A stretch of DNA of 64,000 nucleotides from Vesta saturnalis (taxonomy: Eukaryota; Arthropoda; Insecta; Coleoptera; Lampyridae): contig JARFJB010000091.1 of the NCBI GenBank assembly GCA_036346205.1, positions 4,650,501-4,714,500 on the forward strand, given 5' to 3'. Made by a program: the position numbers and the translations under genes. How positions within the stretch are numbered: position 1 is the stretch's first letter; every line of letters begins with the position of its first letter. This document shows, piece after piece, positions 55,078 to 64,000 of the stretch. Below the pieces are notes generated by a model. It saw nothing but the letters and a program-made list of their open reading frames with translations. It did not search any database and was not told the DNA's origin.

Positions 55078-57803
55078 CAGAGTGGCGCATTAGTGTGACA
55101 AAGTCCCATATCTCCTTTATTTAAAGAGATAAAAAAAATTAAATACAAAAGTTGTAAGATATGTTCTGGTGCATATTCCAAAAATATTTTTAATTATACA
55201 TGGTAGATCAAAAAAGCTTAGAAGTAATTTAAAAATTTTTTTTAAATAGAAAACCCTATATATTATTACATTTTTAGATTCTACATACAATTTTAGACAC
55301 ATTTTATGTGTAATGTCCTATATCTAAGTCTAACCGTTTTTGACAAATTTCAAATTTTTTGTCAAAAATGACGTTTGCAGGCCAAAACATAGGTGGAAAG
55401 CTTTTTTAAACGAAGCCTTTATCAATTAGTTGTGGTTGGTTTCCTTGGAAATGGGGACCTACTCTAATGGGCTGTATTGATATTTTTGTAATACATTCAT
55501 ACAGGGTGATCAAAAATGGACAATAAAGAGTAGATTCAAATAAACCTATAAAGTAATTTTTTTTAATGGAAACCCCATATTTTTTTAATTCTATCTTATT
55601 TAGCATTAAAAATAAGGGTGACTTTGTATAAGAGTGTATATTCCACAAAATTGTAGTTTTTGAAATAATGACAGTTTAACATTTTTTTATTGTAAAAAGG
55701 CTATACGGCTTTCAAGTTTTGTTGTTAGTTGGCCGTGACGACGAGGCATGGCATATAAAAATAATAGAGATCAGAAACGTCATTATTTATTGTCAGTTGA
55801 TAATTTGTGTGATGCATTAGTGTATTTTATAGCAAATTGATTTAAAACTTGAATTAAAATTGTAAATAATGAATTTTTCGCAAGCCAAGATGGTTGATAT
55901 GATTTTTGTTTGGGGAGCTAGTGATAAGAATACGCTCTTAGCAAGAAGACTGTATCAACAACGGTTTCCAGAGAGAGAGGGCAACCTGAAAGAAGGGCAT
56001 TTGAAAAGCTTTTGGAGCGTTTTGAAAGAACTGGAAATGTGTTATATGAAAAAAAAATTAGGAAAAAACGTGCACAGACTGAGGAAAATCAATTAAATGT
56101 ATTATTAACAGTTACCGAAAATCCATATATTGGACAACGACCTATTTCTCAGCAGGTTGGTGTTGAACGACGTACGGTACAACGGATATTGAAGTCTCAA
56201 AAAATGCACCCCTATCACATTCAACTACTTCAAGAGTTGGTTCCTGAAGATTATCAAAGACGACTGGAATTTTGTCAATGGGCTCAAAACAAAATAAACC
56301 AACAAAGAAATTTTGTTCATTTGATTTTATTTACAGATGAGACCACATTTCACAAAAACGGAAGTGTAAACAGACACAATTTTCATGACTATTCTAGCGA
56401 AAATCCACATTTTGTAAGATATACTTCTCAAACTAGATGGTCTTTAAATGTTTGGGGAGGTGTTGTCGGTAATCATGTAATTGGACCATATTTTTTTGAT
56501 CAACGAGTAACAGGGGAAGTATACTTAGATTTTCTGCAAAACCATGTACCAAATTTGTTGCGTCAAGTCCCACAGGATACGCAACAAGAAATGTGGTTTC
56601 TTCACGATGGGGCCCCAGTACATCATACAGGTCCGATAATAACTTTTTTAAATGCTAGGTACCCAGAATGTTGGATTGGGAGGGGAGGGCTTGTTGTTTG
56701 GCCTGCTAGATCCCCAGATCTTACTAAAATGGACTTTAGCATATGGGGTACGTCAAAGAGCAAGTTTATAAAATACCGCCTACAACAAAGGAAGACATGA
56801 AGGTTAGAATTAGAAACTGTTTTCAAAACATTAGTGTTGAAATGTGTGGAAATTTAAGCAGCGAATTTGTGTATTCAAGAAAGAAGCGGACATTTCTAAC
56901 AACTTATTAGGTAGTACGTATTTGACGTGTTTCTAGTACTTTTATCTGTATAATTAGTAACAGGTTTAGTTATATTAGAGGTGTTAAGTTTATGATTAGG
57001 ATTAGGACATAATTTGTTGAATCAAAAAATATTGTCTTTACTTTAAGTTCGTTTAATAAAATAATTATTTATATGGGGTTCAATAAATTGTAATATTTCG
57101 ATCTGAAGTGCTCGATTTTTTTTGTTTCGCCGCGCTCCGCCGTCACGCCCAACTAACAACAAAACTTGAAAGCCGTATAGCCTTTTTGCAATAAAAAAAT
57201 GTTAAATTGTCATTATTTCAAAAACTACAATTGTTTGGAATATACACTCTTATATAAAGTCACCCTCATTTTTAATGCTAAATAAGATAGAATTAAAAAA
57301 ATAGGGGGTTTCCATTTAAAAAAATGACTATAGGTTTTTTTGAATCTACTTTTCATTGTCCAATTTTGATCACCCTGTATGAATGTATTACAAAAATATC
57401 AATATAGCCCATTAGAGTAGGTCCCCATTCCCAAGGAAACCAACCATAACTAATTGATAAAGGCTTCGTTTAGAAAAGATTTCCACCTGTGTTTTGGCCT
57501 GCAAACGTCATTTTTGACAAAAAATTTGAAATTTGTCAAAAACGGTTAGACTTAGGTATAGGATATTATACATAAAATGTGTCTAAAATTGTATGTAGAA
57601 TCTGAATATGTAATAATATATAGGGTTTTTTATTTAAAAAAAATTTAAAAGTACTTCTAAGCTTTTATGATCTACCCTGTATAATTAAAAATATTTTTGG
57701 AATATGCACCAGAACATATCTTACAACTTTTGTATTTAATTTTTTTGTGTATCTCTTTAAATAAAGGAGATAAGGGACTTTGTCACACTAATGCGCCACA
57801 CTG
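55078..57803. mobile_element. Mariner-like element C with perfect TA duplication
   Basis: CAGAGTGGCGCATTAG at 55,078 is mirrored by CTAATGCGCCACACTG ending at 57,803, with TA on both sides (55,076-55,077 and 57,804-57,805). The inverted repeats are each 663 bp (55,078-55,740 and 57,141-57,803). Each contains an internal mariner-like end, CAGGGTGATCAAAAATGG near 55,502 and its complement near 57,360. The transposase lies between them on the plus strand. Confidence 0.92.
55869..56910 (+). pseudogene. Mariner-like (DUF4817) transposase C, two frameshifts
   Basis: ATG at 55,869 opens MNFSQAKMVDMIFVWGASD and RRLYQQRFPERE (DUF4817). A frameshift near 55,980 leads into the long frame 56,012-56,800 with ISQQVGVERRTVQRILK and MHPYHIQLLQELVPEDY. 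The triad is FTDETTF, FLHDGAPVHH and RSPDLTKMDF, again 36 residues between the second and third Asp. A second frameshift near 56,745 is followed by an open reading (YVKEQVYKIPPTTKEDM) to a stop at 56,908-56,910. The C-terminus differs from copies A and B, which end in GQHF, so a further change may lie there. Confidence 0.85.
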
Positions 57804-57809
57804 TATATA

Positions 57810-59120
57810 AAATCTAAAACTGAGCTTAGAGACAGGCAAATCAATAGACAGACCAACTAAAATAGCAAATTCAGTAACGAAAGGAATATGTTTAAAATAA
57901 TAACACACGACTACTAACAAAAAAAGTAAAATTTTAAAACGATAAATAAAGTATTTTCAAAAATACGAGAATGAGGCTTTTATAAAAACGAAGCAATAAC
58001 AGCAAATATAACTATATAAAAGTGACAGGGCAGAAAACGGGGGGATCTCTGCAAATAGAACTAAATATGCGTTATCAATTTTTCAAATTTCACAAAATTG
58101 TTTCAACATCTTTAATAATTTTGATTATTATTTACTACTGACGAAGATAACTGTAACGCTTAGATTGTATAACTTAAATATAAAAATACACGATAAAAAA
58201 CCCAAGAAACATAAGGATTTTAATATGTGCAATAATGGTGAAAGTTTACATTTTCATGTATAAAAGCCTTTTAATAAAGGTTTATTTCATGTTTGTTCTG
58301 CTGCATATTTCTTTAGGAAATGTTTATAAGACTTATAGCATCAATAATATCAAATTTTCTGAGGAACGAGTACTAGTTATTTTACTGCACTCGAAATCAC
58401 CTAGAAACTATACTTTTGACACGCATCTTAATTAAATTTATACATCAAATTTAGAGTATTTCAAAGTAAACTTTGATTCACATTTTCAAGTGCAGGATTT
58501 TATCAAGCGAATATAGGTAAGAATAAAATTAATAAATCGAAATGGAATGATCTGTCATATGGGCATTAAAATGTTTAATCTTTATTTGGAAATCAATTTT
58601 GTTTCTAAATTGTGAATAAAAATATATAAAACATTATTAATTTTAAAATGTCCAGTGATGACATTTTCAGACATCCCAACACTTAACTTTCCTAAAATCC
58701 GTTTTAGTTTTAATCTTTTTAATGGTGTTTGTGATTACAGTACTAAATGAATTAAACGTAATTTTTTTCAGTTAGGCATAAACTGAATAATTTAATTAAA
58801 TCAACTTTTTACCAACCCTCGATATTTTATGGACAAAAAGTTTTTCTAATCATCAGGTAAATGCATCAGATTGATACCAGTCAGATATCTGGTACCCCCA
58901 ATCAGTATAATTAGATATTTAAATTGAGGCCCTAGACTAATGGGATTAACCAAAAAGCTCACGCTGTGCACGCCACTCAAAACAGCGATTCGCATTTCGA
59001 TTAGAAGTACAAATTAACGTAAAATGTGGCATCTGGTCGATCGTTTCAAGTTTTCGTTTTAATTGAATTTTTATTGTAATTTGTTTTTGACTAATACTGT
59101 TTAACTTTAGAGTTTTTAAA
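57810..59120. other. Gene-free AT-rich stretch
   Basis: Nothing supported except the hairpin-repeat copy at 58,137. Confidence 0.45.
58137..58170 (+). repeat. Hairpin-repeat copy
   Basis: ACTGACGAAGATAACTGTAA followed by CGCTTAGATTGTATAAC. AAAAATACACGAT follows 20 bp later, as at the copies near 4 kb. Confidence 0.5.
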
Positions 59121-59125
59121 ATACA

Positions 59126-59384
59126 CTATACATATTCTAACACACGATTTTCAATATTATCTAAGCTAATGGAAACGACTGACAGAACATAAATTTCAGT
59201 CAAAGCAACGGTAATATAAAGATTGTGAAAGATTGGAAGCGATTTTTTCTTGTCTGTTTTACTCGAGTTGACATTTAAGGTTTTTACGTTTTTAGGGACA
59301 GCAGATATTTCAAAATTTTCTTCTAGAATATCAAAACAGTTTAAATAAATGTGCATATCTTTCATTGTAGTTATATCTAAAATG
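59126..59384 (-). CDS. Possible terminal exon of an unknown gene
   Basis: On the minus strand an open stretch of 86 codons follows a strong splice acceptor (a TTTTTTTTTTTTCAG tract ending at 59,385) and runs to a stop at 59,126. The reading (SILDITTMKDMHIYLNCFDI..., ending IENRVLEYV) has balanced composition, including several acidic residues, unlike the AT-rich chance frames nearby. No family recognised. No upstream exon could be identified, so this may be a gene end, a relic or chance. Confidence 0.25.
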
Positions 59385-59885
59385 CTGAAAAAAAAAAAAT
59401 TAAAATAGGTACTTAAACCGCATTTAATGCATAGATTACTCAACGCATAACTTAATAAACGAATTTTCACATTTCTTTTATTGATTTATTCGAAACGTAC
59501 ACTAACGGCATAAGAAAAATGTGTTCGCATTTGACGTTTAAAATTAAACTAAATTAACACGTCAATTACCAGATTTTAAAAACCATACACTTCAATTCAA
59601 CATATAATTTATTGAATGCCAAAGATAGACGTTTCAGGTTATATTACCCGAAAATAACCGTAAATTTATTGATCTGAAAGATGCCAAATTCTAATTATTG
59701 GTGGAACTTCCTGCGTAGATCGTGGAAACATGTTTATCGAAAATCAAACTTACGATTACTGCAAAATTGTAAAGAACTGTGAAAAACCAGACGCATTAGT
59801 CAATTTCAAAATATAAGCTTTCACCATTATTACACATATTAAAATACTTATCTTTTTAGGGATGTTTATGGTGCATCTTTACATT

Positions 59886-60100
59886 TAGGTTATACAATCT
59901 AAACGTTACGATAACACTTACAGTTGAGTCGCTTAGATGCAAAGCCCGCTATAGCTATTTGTGTATTAAGAGCGCAAAGTGATACATTGCCGCCCTGAGC
60001 GAGAAGATAGACGCGCCACGCGTAGAGGAGCGCGGCTATCTCGCGAGAGCGGCAATGGCAGTTTGTGCTCGAATTACACACATGATTTTTTCTACAACCG
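59886..60100. repeat. Hairpin-repeat copy followed by a GC-rich palindrome
   Basis: At 59,886-59,930 the minus strand reads CTGTAAGTGTTATCGTAACG then TTTAGATTGTATAACC, as in the copy at 58,137. From ~59,970 to 60,062 a GC-rich stretch has inverted arms CATTGCCGCC and GCGGCAATG, with GAGCGAGAAGATAG against CTATCTCGCGAG. It stands out from AT-rich surroundings. No coding frame supported. Confidence 0.5.
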
Positions 60101-60531
60101 GTGTTTTTATAAAAATGTTTGGTAAAAATTAATAATTACTGGCAACCTCAAATTTGACAGTTAAGATTTCAAAACGTGAGCATCACTTTGCGTTACACAT
60201 GTGTTTTTGTAAGAAAGTTTGTTAAAAACTGCTTTATTTTCACAATGTTGCATATTTTCGTAATGAACTTATTATAAAAGAGGTAGCATAACTATTCTAA
60301 AAAATTGTTATTAAAATTATTACATATCCTTTAATTTCCATTTTGTAGGTTGGAAGGTAGTGTGCTGTTCCACACCAGATATTCATTGTAGGAAAACGAT
60401 CTTAACATCACGCGCTGGTCACAAAATTGTCGACATCTCTCAAATACCCCTTAACTCATACTTTTGTCAAAAATCGCAGAAACACTAGACGTTTCTTTAT
60501 TAAGGTTTCCATGGTAACTAAGCAAGCGTTT

Positions 60532-60640
60532 TAGTTACTTTGTCGCTTGGAAAGCGACAAAGTATAAAAAAGCTTGTTACTCGGAAAAGTGCAACTTTGC
60601 GCTTTCATTTGGAAGCGCAAATTTGTACTTTTCGCTCGGT
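60532..60640. repeat. Two adjacent hairpins
   Basis: TACTTTGTCGCTTGG then AAGCGACAAAGTA forms a near-perfect hairpin (60,537-60,565). GTGCAACTTTGCGCTTCC-like sequence and GGAAGCGCAAATTTGTAC form a second (60,589-60,632). It resembles a small fold-back element; no target duplication found. Confidence 0.6.
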
Positions 60641-60644
60641 TGTA

Positions 60645-61480
60645 GAAAAAATCCATTTCATGTCATTTTGAGAAAATCACAAAGATCTAAATTAGGAAAA
60701 GTACACTACATTTTATCAACACCTATCGACAGGATAACGTTGTTTCATGCTTTTCTAAAAATCTTAAGAAGTTGCAATCATAGGTTTTCACCAAAGAAAA
60801 GGAAAATATTATGGATTTAGCCTCTTTTGCATCTCACATATTGAGTTACCGGTTTGGCTTTTAAAACTTCAATAAATAAGTCAATGATGGAATAAGAATT
60901 TCTTTATTTTAATAGTAACAAGAAATATCTGTTGTGAAACAATACACGACTTTCCAACCTAGAAAGTGGAAATTAAAAGAAATGAAATAATTTTAATTAT
61001 AATTTTTTTAGGATAACTATGCAACCTCTTTTTGATACGTTGATAAGGAAAACAGGCAGCGTTGTAAAAACTAAAACAATAATCTATACCAGAATGACGT
61101 TTAACACTTCATGTCAGATGGAGATTGATGCCCGTTTGCACTGTTCATAACTTAAGTGCTGCTTCCACTTAAAATATCGACACATTGCACCGTTTTAGAG
61201 CACAGTGTTCTTAACAAAGCGGCGCTTAAGTTTCGCCGTAGTTGGCAACAGCGCGAAATCCGGTGATATTTTAGTAACTTTTCGCACTATGACATTTGAC
61301 TTTGACGTTTGTAGGTGCATCTAACCTACTTGTGTACTTTGTTTCGCGCGTTTTTAATTGTTCAGGTGAGGTGTTCGGTGTTCTGGACTTTGTTCAATTT
61401 TGTGATAGTGGTGATAGCGTGAGTAATTGAACCAACGAAGTGAGTGGCAAGACGGTAAGGATAAGGTGTAGTTATCGATA
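60645..61480. other. Gene-free, then probable 5' region of the Myb/SANT-like relic
   Basis: No coding region recognised. From 61,190 to 61,450 the base composition becomes more balanced. GTGAGTAATTG and ACGGTAAGGATAAGG near 61,413-61,465 resemble donor sites, so a non-coding first exon is possible. Confidence 0.3.
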
Positions 61481-61494
61481 TAAGCCCAGTTTAT

Positions 61495-62105
61495 TTTACG
61501 TTTCAAATCAAGCAGAAAATTCGCACCCCAAATTTTTCAGCGACTGAAAGGCATCTGCTCATGAGCATCGTTGAAAAGTATAAGGGAGTTACAGAAAATA
61601 AGAAGACCGATGGGGTCAGCGTCCATGAGAAGACTAGTGCTTGGGAAGCGGTCACAAGATAGTTCAACGCAGCTTGTCCGGAGTCCCGCCACTGAAATTT
61701 AGAGTCACTCAAGAAATTTTATACCAATCGGAATATGGAGATTCGCAAAATTGTTGCAGAGGAGCGAAAGGAAAGATATTTGACAGGTGTGAATGTAGCT
61801 ATTGGCAGTAAAATAACAATTAAAATTTGTTTTTTTATGGAGGAGGTGGAGCAGAAGACGTAGTCCGTTGTCCAGACAAGGAGCTTCTGCTTTCCATTAT
61901 AGATAATAAGACAGTGGAAGGTTTAGAGAATCTCTTTGACAGCAACGAGGATACATATATAGTTAGGAGCAGTACGGTAGGTACCCATGATATTCATGTG
62001 AAATATGTAATTCTTTTCAATTTTGCAATTTTAGGATAACGCTGGTAGAAGTACCTTAACAGGGGATGATATTGAACACAATATGAACTGGAATTCAATG
62101 TTCTT
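61495..62105 (+). pseudogene. Myb/SANT-like DNA-binding domain gene copy, introns retained, two stops
   Basis: The first exon reads IRTPNFSATERHLLMSIVEK, then ENKKTDGVSVHEKTSAWEAV and a FNAACPESRH segment, with in-frame stops before F and after H. ESLKKFY, RKIVAEERKERYLTG follow: the Myb/SANT-like (Myb_DNA-bind_5) domain used by transposon-associated and host regulators. A 56-nt GT-AG intron (61,787-61,842) joins TG to GGAEDVVRCPDKELLLSIID. A second donor at about 61,976 and acceptor at 62,034 lead to DNAGRSTLTGDDIEHNMNW. Retained introns argue for a segmental duplicate rather than a retrocopy. The stops make it a pseudogene. Confidence 0.65.
61787..61842 (+). other. 56-nt intron in the Myb/SANT-like copy
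   Basis: It starts GTGTGAATG and ends TTTTTATGGAG. Splicing gives the LTGGGAED join expected after the domain. Confidence 0.6.
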
Positions 62106-62109
62106 TCGC

Positions 62110-63680
62110 AGGTATTAAAATAGAAATTATTGATCTTATTATTGAAGTGATCATTTTAATTAATTGCAATGTTTTGCTCTGTAACTTATGGTTGCAGCAA
62201 CAAACTTGTTTGGAGAGCGCAATAATAAAGGTAGAAAAGGTATGATGTATCCGTTAGTGTCTGGTGTGGTATTCAATATTTTGTGTAATGTAATTGTATG
62301 TGGAATAGGTTTATTCTTGTAAAAAAAAATATTTTTCATGCATCTAATGTTTCGGGGCTGTAAACACTAAGGTATCATTACTTTTCTATATTGATTTCTA
62401 TTTACCACATCTTAAGTTACATTTACTTCTAGCCATCATGGCTGCTTATGCTAAAGTGATATCATTAATTATTTTGAAGTTATAGTGTCCTCCTATTAGA
62501 ATTACCTTCACAAACAGTGAAAACTTTTCTTATTGTCGGCCAAGCACAAACTGGTAAACAATAGTTTCCTAATCGTGTGAGAATTTTGTAGATCCCAAAT
62601 GAAGAAGTGTATATAATATAGGTGTAAAATTAAAAAAAAATGGTGTAAATGTTTTAAAGCGTTCTCTATACAAATTGTTAAAATAACTAGAGATACATAC
62701 CATTCATTAAAAGATAATACCATTGGCTCAGTAGGTAGATTAAATCAGGCCAGGTTCATGCTTCTTGATTTGCTTAATTACTATCAAATTTCTGCTTAGA
62801 TATTTTCACTTAACATCAATATAGTAACTTCTAGGTAACAATAATAAAAATTATCTCGGACGCCAAGTTATTTTTTTGATTGTGCTCGGTATAACTAAAT
62901 CGAGGATACCATAAGCATTCATCAAAATGTCAAAATAAAAGATATACAAATTATGTTTATTAAGCACTTAAATTTGGAATTATATAAAATATATCTTAAA
63001 AGTAATGTTAATAGCCTTATCTTAATAAGTCATTGGGGTATAAATACCTGTTACAAAAATTTTGTACAACCTCTTGAGAACCTCTGTTATTATAAGAAAT
63101 GCGGAAATGTAAACCAAAGATGATGTAATCTTCGTATCAATGTTGCGGAATATATCGTATTTTCAATGTTTTACGTTGTAAAGTATACCAAAGTTGAAAT
63201 TACTTCTTACAAATTTATATTCCTTGAAATTTGAATAATCCAAAATTTACTGCATTCTCTTGAAGGTTCAAATAAAAGGTGTGATCTAAATTTAGATCTG
63301 AATTAAATGCAAAATGCAATCATAAAATGAAATCATCCAAAAATAGCAACGTATAAGTACAAGTGTACTTAAAAGTACCAATAAAATATGGTTCTTTGAA
63401 TTGCTTTTAATATACCATTAAAATATACATTATGCACCATGTGACGCCTCTGAGGTAAACGAACGCGGGAATTTGAACATCATAAAGTCATCTTTCGCGC
63501 ATAGGCGGGCTCGTTTTCTTACACGCCGGCCACTGTAACAGGAGCTGAAAAATCCTAGGTGGGTCTAAAACAGTTTAAAAACTTAATCCTACAATCAAAG
63601 AAAACCGAACCGCTTTTCAATGCTATCAAGGCTGCAAATATGTCATGTTTTTAGTATCAACAAAGTTAAAGTGTTTCATT
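62110..63680. other. Gene-free AT-rich stretch
   Basis: No supported gene. A short GC-richer segment at 63,440-63,540 (GGCGGGCTCG, ACGCCGGCCACTG) has no recognised identity. Confidence 0.45.
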
Positions 63681-63691
63681 GCTGATGTTTT

Positions 63692-64000
63692 AGTCAACAC
63701 CTGAGGCCGGTCGGAGACGCCCAGCGTATTAAAAAACATCATCCAATGCACACGCTGTCAAAACTACGGACACTCCAAAAGCTACTGCACTAAACCTTAT
63801 AACTGTGTCAAATGTGGGGGACCTCATGCCAGTACAACTTGTCAAAAGACCAGGGACACGCCAGCCTTGTGTGTATTATGTAACGGAAACCATCCCGCCA
63901 ATTACAAAGGATGTACTGTGTACAAAGACCTAAAAAACAGAAATCTGCCTAAACAGCCAACCTCCAATTCACACTTCACATCCATCAACCACTCACCAAT
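63692..64000 (+). CDS. Jockey-type non-LTR ORF1 (gag-like), partial
   Basis: From about 63,730 the frame is open to the window edge. It contains three zinc knuckles: CTRCQNYGHSKSYC, CVKCGGPHASTTC and CVLCNGNHPANYKGC. The sequence before them (KNIIQ) fits the PRE_C2HC/gag layout of Jockey-clade elements, which bind element RNA in the nucleoprotein. Basic residues follow (YKDLKNRNLPKQ). The N-terminal part is not recognisable upstream, so the copy is 5' truncated or broken. The 3' part lies outside the window. Confidence 0.8.

Noticed and set aside
58235..58435. 66-codon plus-strand frame and a similar one at 62,508-62,723
   Set aside because: AT-rich composition, no motif, no supporting signals.

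Overview
The window looks like a repeat-dense, AT-rich stretch of an invertebrate genome, most likely an insect. It contains no intact recognisable host gene. The evidence is the mix of decayed arthropod-type transposons: DUF4817/mariner, Tc1, pogo, hAT/ZMYM1-like, MULE, a Ginger/KRBA2-like integrase element, Polinton/Maverick, Penelope-like, and two non-LTR elements. Short GT-AG introns are visible in several of them. Species cannot be named from the sequence.

Layout. 1-3.5 kb: a small hairpin, then relics of a MULE transposase and a hAT/ZMYM1-like protein (both minus strand). 4-7.4 kb: a mariner-like element (A) carrying a tRNA-like gene and flanked by copies of an undescribed hairpin repeat. 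8.7-16.3 kb: a 6.6-kb inverted-repeat element sitting inside a hexanucleotide array. It holds two facing copies of an intact 97-codon gene, about 20 CAAGGTCA motifs, and a MULE-type MITE near its centre. 16.7-21 kb: tandem repeats, a poly-G tract and a 1.8-kb GTGA array. 21.6 kb: a second copy of the tRNA-like gene. 23.5-25.9 kb: an integrase transposon relic and a TA-flanked MITE. 26-32.6 kb: a mosaic of minisatellites and inverted copies, including a decamer array of 83 units with no indels. 32.6-34.8 kb: a Penelope-like element with endonuclease relics in both orientations. 34.9-37.7 kb: mariner B, inserted in a (TA)n tract and followed by a SINE. 39-42.2 kb: pogo, Tc1 and non-LTR relics. 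42.25-48.55 kb: a 6.3-kb Polinton carrying integrase, capsid-block and protease genes, all broken. 50.4-52 kb: a second pogo relic. 55.1-57.8 kb: mariner C with perfect TA duplications. 61.5-62.1 kb: a Myb/SANT-like pseudogene with introns retained. 63.7-64 kb: the start of a Jockey-type ORF1 running off the end.

Nothing here forms a host operon or pathway. The genes work together only inside each mobile element. The most unusual items are the large inverted element with its paired small gene and nuclear-receptor-like half-sites, the dispersed hairpin family with a hammerhead-like core, the tRNA-like cargo, and the perfectly in-register decamer array. Most terminal repeats were matched by eye, so boundaries inside repeats are approximate.
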